Assembly (NCBI RefSeq): GCF_001423295.1
Contig: NZ_LMNG01000013.1
Location: forward strand, 1-50,433
DNA length: 50,433 nt
Direction of reading: 5' to 3'
DNA from: Methylobacterium sp. Leaf112
Lineage (GTDB): Bacteria; Pseudomonadota; Alphaproteobacteria; Rhizobiales; Beijerinckiaceae
Shown: piece by piece, positions 27,602 through 36,679 of the stretch
Layout: every line of letters begins with the position of its first letter
Position numbering within the stretch: the stretch's first letter is position 1
Made by a program: the position numbers and the translations under genes
Notes under the pieces: model-generated
Told to the model about the DNA's origin: nothing
The model's database searches: none
The model's input: only the letters and a program-made list of their open reading frames with translations

Positions 27602-28726
27602 ATGAAGTCAGTGTTGTCAGTGGGCGTCGCTCTGGGCCTGATGGTCGCGGCGACGGCGGCGCATGCGGAGATCAAGATCGGCGTGGTCGTCCCCGTCACC
27701 GGGCCGAACGCCGCCTTCGGCGCACAGATCAAGACCGGGGCGCAACAGGCCATCGCCGACATCAACAAGGCCGGCGGCGTCAACGGCGAGAAGCTCGTGA
27801 TGACGGTGGGCGACGACGCCTCCGATCCGAAGCAGGGCGTGTCGGTGGCCAACAAGTTCGCCTCCGAGGGCGTGAAGGCCGTGGTCGGCGCGTTCAATTC
27901 CGGCGTCTCGATCCCAGTCTCGGACGTGCTCGCCGAATCCGGCATCATCGAGATCAGCCCGGCCTCGACGGCGATCAAATACACCGAGCGTGGCAACTGG
28001 AACACGTTCCGCACCTGCGGCCGCGACGACCAGCAGGGCGCGGTGGCGGGCGCCTACCTCGCGGACAAGTTCAAGGGCAAGAAGATCGCGTTCGTGCACG
28101 ACAAGACGCCCTACGGCCGGGGCCTCGCCGACGAGACCCTGAAGGCGTTGAAGGCCAAGGGCGGCACCAACGTGATCTTCGAGGGCATCAACCCCGGCGA
28201 GAAGGACTTCTCGTCCCTCGTGTCGAAGCTCAAGCAGGCGGGCATCGACGTGATCTATTTCGGCGGCCTCTACACCGAGGCCGGCCTGCTGATCCGCCAG
28301 ATGCGCGACCAGGGCCTCGCCGCCCCGCTCATGGGCGGCGACGGCATCGCCGACCGCGAGTTCGCGCAGGTCGGCGGCCCCGGCTCCGACGGCACCCTGA
28401 TGACGTTCTCGCCCGACGCTCGCAAGAACCCGAAATCCAAGGCGACCGTGGACGCCTTCAAGGCGATCAACTTCGATCCCGAGGGCTACACCCTCTACTC
28501 CTACGCCGCCGTCCAGATCCTGAAGCAGGCCATGGAGATCGCGAAATCCTCCGACGGCCAGAAGGTCGCGGCCGTCCTGCACCAGGGCAAGCCGTTCGAC
28601 ACGGTGATCGGCGACATCGCCTACGACAAGAAGGGCGACATCACCCGGCCGGACTACGTCATGTACGTCTGGAAGAAGGGCGCCGACGGTTCCATCAACT
28701 ACGCCGGTAACGAAGTGGCCCAGTAA
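27602..28726 (+). CDS. livJ: Branched-chain amino acid ABC transporter substrate-binding protein
   Basis: A 374-residue periplasmic binding protein. The signal peptide is MKSVLSVGVALGLMVAATAAHA, then EIKIGVVVPVTGPNAAFGAQIKTGAQQAIADIN, the usual type I fold opening. Ligand-site elements such as FNSGVSIPVSDVLAE, SPASTAIKYTERG and YGRGLADETLKAL are present. AGAGGGG precedes the ATG. It follows the transporter genes by 69 bp and ends the operon at a strong hairpin. Confidence 0.95.
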   Translation: MKSVLSVGVALGLMVAATAAHAEIKIGVVVPVTGPNAAFGAQIKTGAQQAIADINKAGGVNGEKLVMTVGDDASDPKQGVSVANKFASEGVKAVVGAFNSGVSIPVSDVLAESGIIEISPASTAIKYTERGNWNTFRTCGRDDQQGAVAGAYLADKFKGKKIAFVHDKTPYGRGLADETLKALKAKGGTNVIFEGINPGEKDFSSLVSKLKQAGIDVIYFGGLYTEAGLLIRQMRDQGLAAPLMGGDGIADREFAQVGGPGSDGTLMTFSPDARKNPKSKATVDAFKAINFDPEGYTLYSYAAVQILKQAMEIAKSSDGQKVAAVLHQGKPFDTVIGDIAYDKKGDITRPDYVMYVWKKGADGSINYAGNEVAQ

Positions 28727-28734
28727 GGTCCCGC

Positions 28735-28759
28735 GGCGCCGGCCCCCCGGGCCGGCGCC
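28735..28759 (+). terminator. GC-rich hairpin after livJ
   Basis: Perfect 11-bp stem (28735-28745 with 28749-28759) with a three-base loop, nine bases after the livJ stop. There is no T-run. Confidence 0.5.
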
Positions 28760-28777
28760 GGCATCGAGGAACAGATC

Positions 28778-29011
28778 ATGGGAACGCCGAGGGACCTCAA
28801 GGTCCAGATGGCGGCCGAGACCCGGGCGCGCGAACGGGCACAGGCCCTGGCCAAGCTGGAGACGACCCGGGCCGACAGGGCGGAGGCCGCCCTGGCCGAA
28901 GCTCTGGCCGAGCGCGACGCCTGGCGTGCCCGGGCCTTGGCCGCACGGACGTCCGACGACGCCCGAATCACCGACGTGCGATCGTCAGCCGAACAGCCCC
29001 CGTCCGACTGA
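28778..29011 (+). CDS. Small coiled-coil protein, unknown
   Basis: A 77-residue protein, almost entirely alpha-helical by composition, with heptad-like AETRARERAQALAKLETTRADRAEAALAEALAERDAWRARAL. It has a GAGGAAC ribosome site before the ATG. No export signal. It could form a homodimer; no family was recognised. High Ala/Arg content makes a chance frame possible, but the ribosome site and position support a gene. Confidence 0.5.
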   Translation: MGTPRDLKVQMAAETRARERAQALAKLETTRADRAEAALAEALAERDAWRARALAARTSDDARITDVRSSAEQPPSD

Positions 29012-29226
29012 AGACCGCATCCGCCGGGATCGACCTTCCGGGAGACGATCACGCCCGACCGACCGCGAATCACCTGGGAGCGCGGTCGCAGAACCCGCGC
29101 CGTGCATGGCCGGGGCGGGTGAAAACGCCTGTCTCGGCGTGAGAAAATGCACCGAAGGGCCGTTTATCGATTTCTTGAACGCTCCGGTGTCTGGCGACCG
29201 GCGCTCCCGCATGGCATAGTGCGCAG

Positions 29227-29430
29227 ATGAGCGAGACAACCATCAACACCCATCCCTACACTCTCGAGATCGTGCCGCCGAAGGCGGAGGGCGCGCCTTA
29301 CCAGTGGGCCATTCGCAAGAACGGCAAGCTGGTGCAGCGGTCCGACCGCAGCCTGCCCACCGAGGCCAAGGCCTACGGCAACGGCATGGAGCAGATCGAG
29401 AAGCTCCTTTCGGGAGCCGGCGACCGGTAG
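29227..29430 (+). CDS. Small conserved-type protein, unknown
   Basis: A 67-residue protein with mixed alpha/beta composition: YTLEIVPPKAEGAPYQWAIRKNGKLVQRSDRSLPTEAKAYGNGMEQIEKLL. The pattern of two short strands then a helix suggests a compact domain similar to small DUF proteins that carry a 'W.I..nGk....s.r...te..A...g...i..l' layout. The gene is followed within 40 bp by a clear intrinsic terminator, which supports expression as a single gene. Confidence 0.65.
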   Translation: MSETTINTHPYTLEIVPPKAEGAPYQWAIRKNGKLVQRSDRSLPTEAKAYGNGMEQIEKLLSGAGDR

Positions 29431-29466
29431 GTCCAACCGACCGACATCGCCACCCACCTCCTTCGA

Positions 29467-29497
29467 CGCCGCGGACCCCAGGGTCTGCGGCGTTTTT
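29467..29497 (+). terminator. Rho-independent terminator
   Basis: A 12-bp stem with one G-T pair (29467-29478 with 29481-29492), a two-base core loop, and TTTTT at 29493-29497. It ends the 67-residue gene. Confidence 0.85.
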
Positions 29498-29698
29498 CAT
29501 GAGATCATCGATGGCTCGGCAGGGTGGGTGGCAGGACACAGCCGCACGCAGCCCGGCTCCGCGTCACGGCGGAACCCCGGAGGGGCCATTTCGGGCGGCC
29601 CGGCCGGACAGGCGAGCATGGGGATGGCGGGGTGTGTCAGTCTCGGCACTCGGCGCCCCCAGGCACTTGGCCCGAGACACCCGGCATGGACGAAGGAT

Positions 29699-29774
29699 TG
29701 GCTCCCCGAGCAGGACTCGAACCTGCGACAAAGCGATTAACAGTCGCTTGCTCTACCAACTGAGCTATCGGGGA
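29699..29774 (-). tRNA. tRNA-Asn (GTT)
   Basis: A 76-nt cloverleaf on the minus strand with CCA encoded. The acceptor stem is TCCCCGA/TCGGGGA, the anticodon loop CTGTTAA gives anticodon GTT, and the T-loop GTTCGAGTC is standard. It is identical to the second copy 240 bp away. Confidence 0.97.
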
Positions 29775-29938
29775 TCACCGCCACGGCTCCGCGCGAACCC
29801 AATGGGATGCGCAAGAGAGCGGCATGACCACCTGGATCGCGCCAAGGATTGCGCCGACCCAGGATGAAACGAAGGTCCGGAGGACCATGATCCTAACCTT
29901 GCACCACGAAGGCACAGCGCAAGATCGAGAGAAGAATT

Positions 29939-30014
29939 TGGCTCCCCGAGCAGGACTCGAACCTGCGACAAAGCGATTAACAGTCGCTTGCTCTACCAAC
30001 TGAGCTATCGGGGA
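29939..30014 (-). tRNA. tRNA-Asn (GTT), second identical copy
   Basis: Sequence identical over all 76 nt to the copy at 29699-29774, with unrelated flanks. It is the promoter-proximal copy on the minus strand; the two may be one transcript. Confidence 0.97.
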
Positions 30015-30025
30015 CCGCGATCGGG

Positions 30026-30054
30026 TCTCTACACAGGGCCGCCGCCGGACGCAA
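30026..30054 (-). promoter_or_regulatory. Candidate promoter for the tRNA-Asn genes
   Basis: Minus strand TTGCGT (30054-30049), 17-bp spacer, TAGAGA (30031-30026), 12 bp before the tRNA. The tRNA-Cys region has a similar TTGC/TAGAGA pair. Confidence 0.4.
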
Positions 30055-30187
30055 GGCCCCGGGGACCGGCGTTTGACAAATCCGTCGCATTTCCCGAGCG
30101 CCACCCGCCTGGGCCGGACCGGATCGCGAGCGCCGGCTTGGAAGGGCCGGATTCACCACATCGGCCCCCCCCGCGCGACTTCTCATA

Positions 30188-30244
30188 GGTGGACCGGGGA
30201 AACATGGGTGGACCGGGGAAACATGGATTGGCCGGCGAAACACC
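30188..30244. repeat. 19-bp tandem repeat, two exact plus one degenerate unit
   Basis: Units at 30188-30206 and 30207-30225 are identical (GGTGGACCGGGGAAACATG). A third, diverged unit follows to 30244. No function is apparent. Confidence 0.8.
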
Positions 30245-30245
30245 G

Positions 30246-30275
30246 TTGCCGATCGGCCCACCCCTCTGCTAGAGA
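30246..30275 (+). promoter_or_regulatory. Candidate promoter for tRNA-Cys
   Basis: TTGCCG (30246-30251), 18-bp spacer, TAGAGA (30270-30275). It is 65 bp before tRNA-Cys, so a 5' leader would be needed. Confidence 0.35.
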
Positions 30276-30340
30276 CCGCTCACCCCGGACGGACCGCCCG
30301 GCCGGGGGCGCCGCCCCGCTCGTTCGGGGCAGAGCGGGAA

Positions 30341-30414
30341 GGCCTCGTGGCGGAGTGGTTACGCAGAGGACTGCAAATCCTTGCACCCCGGTTCGATTCC
30401 GGGCGAGGCCTCCA
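30341..30414 (+). tRNA. tRNA-Cys (GCA)
   Basis: A 74-nt cloverleaf with encoded CCA. Acceptor GGCCTCG/CGAGGCC, anticodon loop CTGCAAA giving GCA, and T-loop GGTTCGATTCC are all present. Confidence 0.97.
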
Positions 30415-30620
30415 AATCCTTCCCATTTCCCATCCCTTTCCGTCGCTGTCCCCGATATTCTCGCACGGGGACCGGCGAACGCGCGCCGGCGTGCCGGAAC
30501 CTTGCGTTTTCAACGCCCATCCCCGACAACCCGCGGGCTTCGCGCGTCACCGAACGGCCTCCCACGAGAGGGGGTCCGGACCGGACGCCGGAACCGCCGT
30601 CGAAGGAAGAGACCGCATTC

Positions 30621-31280
30621 ATGCTCGATTACGCGCAGGCGCGACGCCTCATGGTCGATTGTCAGTTGCGGACCTTCGACGTGAACAGCGTCCCCGTCCT
30701 CGACGCGTTCGAGGACGTGGCGCGCGAGCGGTTCGTCCCGCCCGGACGCGAGGACTTCGCCTATATCGACCAGACCCTGACCCTCGACGGCGGCGGTGGC
30801 GATGTTCGCGCGATGCCGGCCCCGATGCTGCTCGCCCGGATGATTCAGGCCCTGGACCTCAAGGCAGGCGCCAAGGCGCTCGATGTCGGCACTGGCTACG
30901 GCTACGCGGCCGCAATCCTGCACCACCTCGGTGCCGAGGTGGTCGCCCTCGAATCCTCCGCCACCCTGGCGGCCGGTGCGCGTGAGCGCCTCGGCGGTCT
31001 CGCGGGTACCGAGCTCGTCGAAGCCCCGCTGGAGGCCGGTGCTCCGGCGAGCGGGCCGTATGACGGGATCCTCGTCAACGGTCGCGTCGAGGTGCGGCCG
31101 CAGGCGCTCCTGGAACAGCTGAAGGAGGGCGGACGCCTCGTCTGCGTCATCGGGCAACCGCGCGCCGCCAAGGCGACGCTGTTCGTCCGGACCGGCGACG
31201 CCTATGGCGCCCGCCCGCTCTTCGACGCGACGCTTCCGGTGCTCGGTCCCTTCGCGGCCGCGAACGACTTCGCCTTCTAG
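30621..31280 (+). CDS. Protein-L-isoaspartate O-methyltransferase family protein
   Basis: A 219-residue class I SAM-dependent methyltransferase of the PIMT family. The SAM-binding motif I is KALDVGTGYGYAAAIL; the N-terminal helix MLDYAQARRLMVDCQLRTFDV and DQTLTL...RAMPAPMLLARMIQAL match the alphaproteobacterial branch. The usual PIMT substrate-binding Ser/Gln motif (GQTISQP) is replaced here, so true isoaspartyl repair activity is uncertain. It lies upstream of the TolC-type gene, a neighbourhood common in alphaproteobacteria. Confidence 0.85.
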   Translation: MLDYAQARRLMVDCQLRTFDVNSVPVLDAFEDVARERFVPPGREDFAYIDQTLTLDGGGGDVRAMPAPMLLARMIQALDLKAGAKALDVGTGYGYAAAILHHLGAEVVALESSATLAAGARERLGGLAGTELVEAPLEAGAPASGPYDGILVNGRVEVRPQALLEQLKEGGRLVCVIGQPRAAKATLFVRTGDAYGARPLFDATLPVLGPFAAANDFAF

Positions 31281-31304
31281 GACGCGTCGCGCCGCCTTCC
31301 TTCC

Positions 31305-31348
31305 GGGGCGACCACGCCCCGTCGACGACCGGCCGGTGTCGCTTTTTT
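31305..31348 (+). terminator. Tandem hairpins with T-run after the PIMT-like gene
   Basis: A 6-bp stem hairpin at 31305-31320 is followed by an imperfect hairpin at 31323-31341 and six T at 31343-31348. Confidence 0.5.
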
Positions 31349-31507
31349 GTGGCACTGCCGTCCATTCAACACCCGGCCAGTCCCCACCCCGATGCCCGCG
31401 ACGCCAAGTTCGGCTAGACTTGCCCATGGGCGGGCAACCCGGATTGCGCGAATGCGCGGCGCCGCAGGATAGCGGCCGACCGGTTCATCGTGAAACCGCA
31501 AGGGCTG

Positions 31508-32902
31508 ATGAACGTGAGAGAACGGAAACCAGCGATGCGCCATGGGCTTCGATGCGCTGGCATCGTCGCAGTGACGCTGGCGGTAGGGCATCCGGCCAAG
31601 GCCGAGACGCTGGAGAGCGCGCTGTCGCGCGCCTATGCGGCGAACCCGACCCTGAACTCGAACCGCGCCGCCTTGCGTGGCGTCGACGAGAACGTCGCGC
31701 AGGCGAAATCCGGCTATCGCCCGACGGTGAGCGGATCGGCCGATATCGGTCTCGCTCGGACCGAGGGACGGGTCCAGACACTGGACATCAACAACGTGAC
31801 ACGGCCGGGCGGCGCATCCCTGACCGTCAACCAGACGCTGTTCAACGGATTTCAGACGGACAACCAGACCCGCCGGGCGGAATCGAACGTGCTCAGCACG
31901 CGCGAAACCCTGCGCGCCGTCGAGATGAACACCCTGTTCAGCGCGGCGCAGGCCTACATGTTCGTGCTCAGCGACACGGCGAACCTCGAACTTCGCCGCA
32001 ACAACGTCGAGGTGCTGGAAGAGCAGCTGCGCCAGACCCGCGACCGCTTCAACGTCGGTGAGGTCACCCGCACCGACGTCGCCCAGGCCGAGGCGCGCCT
32101 CGCCGGCGCCCGCTCCGAAGTCAGCGGCGCCGAGGCGACCCTGCGCGCCAGCATCGGCACCTACCGCCGCTTCATCGGCGTCGAGCCGCGCCAGCTCGCC
32201 CCCGGCCGCCCCCTCGACCGCTACGTTCCGGCCAATCTCGACGCCGCCGTGACGATCGGCCTGAAGGAGCACCCCCAGATCCTGGCATCGATGCATGCGG
32301 TCGACGTGGCCGAGGCCAGCGTCAAGGTGCTCGAAGGCCAGCTCTACCCCACGGCGGGCCTGTCCGGCACGGTCCAGCAGCGCTTCGACAGCCAGTTCCC
32401 CGGCGACCGCAGCCTCAACGCCCAGATCGTCGGCCGCATCTCCGTGCCACTCTACGAGGGTGGCCTGACCTATTCGCAGATCCGCCAGGCCAAGGAGCTC
32501 GTGGGCCAGCGCCGGATCGAGGTCGAGGACGTCCGCGACCAGATCCGCTCGGCCATCGTCACCTCCTGGGGCCGGCTCGAAGCCTCCAAGGCCCAGGTCA
32601 TCGCCTCGCAGGCGCAGGTGCAGGCCAACGAGGTCGCCCTCAATGGCGTACGCGAGGAAGCCCGCGTCGGTCAGCGCACGACCCTGGACGTGTTGAACGC
32701 ACAGCAGGAACTGCTCAACTCCCGCGTCAACCTCATCCTGGCCCAGCGCGACCGGGTGGTGAACTCCTACGGCGTGGTCCAGACCATCGGCCGCCTCACC
32801 GTGCGCTTCACCGCCCTCCCTGTGGCGGCCTACAGCCCCAAGGAGCATTTCGACCAAGTCAAGGATCTATGGTTCGGCGTCCGCACCCCCGATGGGCGCT
32901 GA
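31508..32902 (+). CDS. tolC: TolC-family outer membrane protein
   Basis: A 464-residue outer-membrane channel of type I secretion and efflux systems. A signal peptide ends at GHPAKA-ETLESAL. The mature protein has two TolC repeats: AYAANPTLNSNRAALRGVDENVAQAKSGYRPTVSG and, about 200 residues later, LKEHPQILASMHAVDVAEASVKVLEGQLYPTAGLSG. Each repeat is followed by a long helical region (RTDVAQAEARLAGARSEVSGAE; GQRTTLDVLNAQQELLNSRV). Start is either ATG 31508 or ATG 31535; the second gives a tighter signal peptide. No inner-membrane partner is adjacent. Confidence 0.92.
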   Translation: MNVRERKPAMRHGLRCAGIVAVTLAVGHPAKAETLESALSRAYAANPTLNSNRAALRGVDENVAQAKSGYRPTVSGSADIGLARTEGRVQTLDINNVTRPGGASLTVNQTLFNGFQTDNQTRRAESNVLSTRETLRAVEMNTLFSAAQAYMFVLSDTANLELRRNNVEVLEEQLRQTRDRFNVGEVTRTDVAQAEARLAGARSEVSGAEATLRASIGTYRRFIGVEPRQLAPGRPLDRYVPANLDAAVTIGLKEHPQILASMHAVDVAEASVKVLEGQLYPTAGLSGTVQQRFDSQFPGDRSLNAQIVGRISVPLYEGGLTYSQIRQAKELVGQRRIEVEDVRDQIRSAIVTSWGRLEASKAQVIASQAQVQANEVALNGVREEARVGQRTTLDVLNAQQELLNSRVNLILAQRDRVVNSYGVVQTIGRLTVRFTALPVAAYSPKEHFDQVKDLWFGVRTPDGR

Positions 32903-33196
32903 TCGGGCGTCCGGTCTTAGGGGATCCGGCGCTGCACCGATGCAGTCCGGTTTAACCTAGATTGGTTAACCGACCGTTGCTCGGGCCGTCGCGTGGGTCT
33001 CCCGCGGGGGCGTGCGCTTCGGAAGGGGCGGCGCCGGGCGATCCCGGGGGTCGCCCTCCGGCCACACGGGCCAGGGGAATCGCGGCGGCGGACTTTATCC
33101 CGTACCCCGTTCCGCCGGGCGCTTGTGTCGGGATGGGAGCGTGAAATAGTGGCGGATAGCGTGAACCGTTATCCTTGAGAGCCGAGCGTCGTCCGG

Positions 33197-33826
33197 ATGA
33201 GTGCAGCCAGCCCCAAGGTGCCGGACAAGGCGCAGGAACCCTCGATGGAGGAGATCCTCGCCTCCATCCGCCGGATCATCGCCGACGACCAGAACGCCAA
33301 GGCCGAGGTGGTGGAGCCCGTGCGCGCCGCTCCGCCACTCCCTGAGAACGACGACATCCTTGACCTCGCCGAGGTGGCGCAGCCCGTCCGCAAGGCCCCG
33401 GCGCCCGCGACCTTCGAGGAGCCCGATATCGGGTTCACCAACGAAACCCTCGATTTCGACGCGATCTCGTTCGACGACGATCTCGAGCCGGAGCCCGAAC
33501 CGGTTCGCATGGCCGCCCCGGAGCCGCCGCGTCCGGTGCCGCAGCCGGCCTACGAAGCGCCCCGCACGGAGTATCGCGAGCCGCAGCCGGCGTATCGCGA
33601 GCCCGAGGCGGCCGAGCGCCTGACCTCGTCGGTGACCGATGCCAGCGTCGGCCAGGCGTTCCACATGCTGGCCAATACGGTACTGTCCAACAATCCCCGC
33701 ACCCTGGAAGACCTCGTGCAGGACATGCTCCGGCCGATGCTGAAGGGCTGGCTCGACGAGAACCTGCCGCCCCTGGTCGAGCGCCTCGTGCGGGCCGAGA
33801 TCGAGCGCGTCGCACGCGGGCGTTGA
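33197..33826 (+). CDS. popZ: PopZ-family polar organising protein (DUF2497)
   Basis: A 209-residue protein that forms the polar hub anchoring ParB/parS and cell-cycle proteins in alphaproteobacteria. The N-terminal binding helix EPSMEEILASIRRIIADD and the C-terminal oligomerisation region (LEDLVQDMLRPMLKGWLDENLPPLVERLVRAEIERVA) are clear. The middle is an acidic, Pro-rich disordered linker with repeats such as PAYEAPRTEYREPQPAYREPE. The order popZ-valS is the same as in Caulobacter. Paired TTAACC boxes lie about 230 bp upstream. Confidence 0.92.
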   Translation: MSAASPKVPDKAQEPSMEEILASIRRIIADDQNAKAEVVEPVRAAPPLPENDDILDLAEVAQPVRKAPAPATFEEPDIGFTNETLDFDAISFDDDLEPEPEPVRMAAPEPPRPVPQPAYEAPRTEYREPQPAYREPEAAERLTSSVTDASVGQAFHMLANTVLSNNPRTLEDLVQDMLRPMLKGWLDENLPPLVERLVRAEIERVARGR

Positions 33827-33937
33827 GGGATCGCGGGCGGGGAATATCCGCCCTCGTGTTGACGCGGCGGGCCTGACGGGTTGAAAGCGGGCCAACCCGC
33901 ATAGACCCGCAATGCTCGAACTGGCCCGACCCCGCCC

Positions 33938-36679
33938 ATGATGGACAAGACCTTCGACCCCGCCGCCGTCGAGGCGCGCGTCAGTGCCGCCTGGGAGGCG
34001 GGCGACGCGTTCAAGGCCGGACGGCCCGACCGGGCGGACGCCCGGCCCTTCACCATCGTGATCCCGCCGCCGAACGTCACCGGCAGCCTTCACATGGGCC
34101 ACGCCCTCAACAACACCCTGCAGGACATCCTGGCCCGGTTCGAGCGCATGCGCGGCCGCGACGTCCTGTGGCAGCCCGGCACCGACCACGCCGGCATCGC
34201 CACCCAGATGGTGGTGGAGCGCCGCTTGGCCGAAGCGAAGGAGCCGGGCCGGCGCGAGATCGGCCGCGCCGCCTTCGTCGAGAAGGTCTGGGCCTGGAAG
34301 GCGGAATCCGGCGGAGCCATCGTCAATCAGCTGAAGCGGCTCGGCGCCTCCTGCGACTGGTCGCGCGAGCGCTTCACCATGGGGCTGAACGGCGCCCCCG
34401 ACGACCAGATGGTCCGGGCCGTGACGAAGACCTTCGTGGATCTCCACGCCCAGGGACTGATCTACCGCGACAAGCGCCTGGTGAACTGGGACCCGAAGTT
34501 CCAGACGGCGATCTCGGACCTCGAAGTCCTGCAGGTCGAGGTGAAGGGCCATCTCTGGCACTTCGACTACCCCCTGGTGGATGCGGACGGCGCCGAGACC
34601 GGCGAGGTCATCACCGTGGCGACCACCCGGCCCGAGACCATGCTGGGCGACACCGCCGTGGCGGTCCACCCGGACGACGAGCGCTACACCCACCTCGTCG
34701 GGAAGTTCGTGCGCCTGCCGCTCGTGGGGCGCCTCATCCCCATCGTCGCCGACACCTATTCCGACCCGGAGAAGGGCACGGGCGCGGTCAAGATCACCCC
34801 GGCCCACGACTTCAACGATTTCGAGGTCGGCCGCCGCGCCGGCTGCACGCCCATCAACATCCTCGACGCGGAAGCCCGGATCAGCCTCGAGGGCAACGCG
34901 GCCTTCCTGGCCGGCGCGACTCCGGATCCCGAGGCCCTGGCGCTGCATGGCCTCGACCGGTTCGCCGCCCGCAAGCAGGTCGTCACCCTCATGGAGGCGC
35001 GCGAGCGGCTGCGCCTCGTCGAGTCCAACACCCACGCCGTGCCCCATGGCGACCGCTCCAACGTGGTCATCGAGCCCTACCTCACGGACCAGTGGTACGT
35101 GAACGTGAAGCCGCTCGCCGAACGCGCCCTCCAGGCCGTGCGCGACGGCCAGACCCGGTTCGTGCCCGACAACTACGAGAAGACGTTCTTCCAGTGGCTG
35201 GAGAACATCGAGCCGTGGTGCATCTCGCGCCAGCTGTGGTGGGGGCACCAGATTCCGGTCTGGTACGACGAGGAGGGCGGATTCTTCGTCGCCGCGAGCG
35301 AGGCCGAGGCGCAAGCTCAGGCCGATGCGAAGCACGGCCGGCCGGTCGCCTTGACCCGCGACGAGGACGTCCTCGACACGTGGTTCTCCTCGGCCCTGTG
35401 GCCGTTCTCGACGCTCGGCTGGCCCGACGCCACGCCCGAACTCGCGCGCCACTACCCCACCGACACCCTGGTGACGGGCAAGGACATCATCTTCTTCTGG
35501 GTCGCCCGGATGATGATGCTGGGCTTGCACGTCACCGACCGGGTGCCGTTCTCCACGGTCTACCTCCACACCCTGGTCCGCGACGCTGCCGGCGCCAAGA
35601 TGTCGAAGTCGAAGGGCAACGTCGTCGATCCCCTCGGTCTCATCGAGCTCTACGGCGCCGATGCCCTGCGCTTCACCCTCGCGGCCATGGCGGCGCAGGG
35701 GCGCGACATCAAGCTCGCGGTGAACCGCGTCGAGGGCTATCGCAACTTCGCGACCAAACTCTGGAACGCCTCGCGCTTCGCCGAGATCAACGGTTGCACC
35801 CTGCGCGCCGATTACCGCCCCGAGACCGCCACCGATCCCCTGAACCGCTGGGCGCTTGGCGAAGCGGCCCGGGCCGTGGCCGAGGTCACGACGGCGCTGG
35901 ACGCCTACCGCTTCAACGACGCGGCGGCGGCGGCCTACCGCTTCGTGTGGAACATCTTCTGCGATTGGTACGTGGAGTTGGCGAAGCCCGTGTTGCAGGG
36001 CGAAAACGTCGATGCGGGCGTGCGGGCGGAGACGCAAGGAACCGTCGCCTTCCTCATCGACCAGATCGCCAAGCTGCTTCACCCGTTCATGCCGTTCCTC
36101 ACGGAGGAATTGTGGGGGATCAAGGGTGAGGACGTCCCGGGCCGGGGGCTCCTCGCCCTGGCATCCTGGCCCGATCTCGCCGCCCTGAACGACGCCGCGT
36201 CCGAGGCCGAGGTCGGCTGGCTCGTGGACCTCGTCTCCGAGATCCGTTCGGCCCGCTCGGAGACCGGCGTGCCGGCGGGCGCGCAGATCCCCCTCGTGGT
36301 GATCGGCGCCGACGACGCCCTGAGGGCCCGCGCCACCCGCTGGAGCGACACCCTCCTGCGCCTCGCCCGCCTGTCCGAGATCGGTTTCGCGGATGCGGCC
36401 CCGCGCAATGCGGTGCAGCTCCTCGTGCGCGGCTCCGTGGCGGCCCTGCCCCTCGAGGGCATCGTCGATCTCGGGGCCGAGGTCGCGCGGCTCACGAAGG
36501 AAGCCGCCAAGGCCGCGACGGAGATCGAGAAGATCGACGCCAAGCTCGCCAACGCCGATTTCATGGCCCGCGCGCCCGACGAGATCGTGGACGAGCAGCA
36601 CGAGCGCCGCGCCGCCCAGGCCTCCCGTCTGGAGAAGATCACCGAAGCCCTGACCCGGCTCACCGACCAGACCCCGTGA
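33938..36679 (+). CDS. valS: Valyl-tRNA synthetase
   Basis: A class I aminoacyl-tRNA synthetase of 913 residues that charges tRNA-Val. Signature HMGH (from H52, PPPNVTGSLHMGHAL) and KMSKS (from K554, AKMSKSKGNVVDP) are present. The editing domain has TTRPETMLGDTAVAVHPDD. The C-terminal coiled coil (LTKEAAKAATEIEKIDAKLANADFMARAPDEIVDEQ) is typical of ValS. Two adjacent ATG codons at 33938 and 33941 can start it. Its stop overlaps the next gene's GTG. Confidence 0.97.
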   Translation: MMDKTFDPAAVEARVSAAWEAGDAFKAGRPDRADARPFTIVIPPPNVTGSLHMGHALNNTLQDILARFERMRGRDVLWQPGTDHAGIATQMVVERRLAEAKEPGRREIGRAAFVEKVWAWKAESGGAIVNQLKRLGASCDWSRERFTMGLNGAPDDQMVRAVTKTFVDLHAQGLIYRDKRLVNWDPKFQTAISDLEVLQVEVKGHLWHFDYPLVDADGAETGEVITVATTRPETMLGDTAVAVHPDDERYTHLVGKFVRLPLVGRLIPIVADTYSDPEKGTGAVKITPAHDFNDFEVGRRAGCTPINILDAEARISLEGNAAFLAGATPDPEALALHGLDRFAARKQVVTLMEARERLRLVESNTHAVPHGDRSNVVIEPYLTDQWYVNVKPLAERALQAVRDGQTRFVPDNYEKTFFQWLENIEPWCISRQLWWGHQIPVWYDEEGGFFVAASEAEAQAQADAKHGRPVALTRDEDVLDTWFSSALWPFSTLGWPDATPELARHYPTDTLVTGKDIIFFWVARMMMLGLHVTDRVPFSTVYLHTLVRDAAGAKMSKSKGNVVDPLGLIELYGADALRFTLAAMAAQGRDIKLAVNRVEGYRNFATKLWNASRFAEINGCTLRADYRPETATDPLNRWALGEAARAVAEVTTALDAYRFNDAAAAAYRFVWNIFCDWYVELAKPVLQGENVDAGVRAETQGTVAFLIDQIAKLLHPFMPFLTEELWGIKGEDVPGRGLLALASWPDLAALNDAASEAEVGWLVDLVSEIRSARSETGVPAGAQIPLVVIGADDALRARATRWSDTLLRLARLSEIGFADAAPRNAVQLLVRGSVAALPLEGIVDLGAEVARLTKEAAKAATEIEKIDAKLANADFMARAPDEIVDEQHERRAAQASRLEKITEALTRLTDQTP

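Larger units (their letters stand above)
30015..30340. other. Gene-free stretch between tRNA genes
   Basis: No credible coding sequence is seen. It holds candidate promoters for both tRNA directions, a 19-bp tandem repeat at 30188-30225 with a degenerate third unit to 30244, and a small hairpin at 30313-30330 just before tRNA-Cys. Confidence 0.6.

Noticed and set aside
29699..30414. Integrated element at the tRNA genes
   Set aside because: No integrase, direct att repeat of a tRNA 3' end with foreign genes, or phage gene lies nearby; the duplicate is the complete tRNA-Asn.
33095..36601. 1168-codon open frame opposite valS
   Set aside because: The plus strand encodes a complete valyl-tRNA synthetase with all motifs; the opposite frame is a GC-bias shadow of Arg/Gly/His-rich sequence with no domain.
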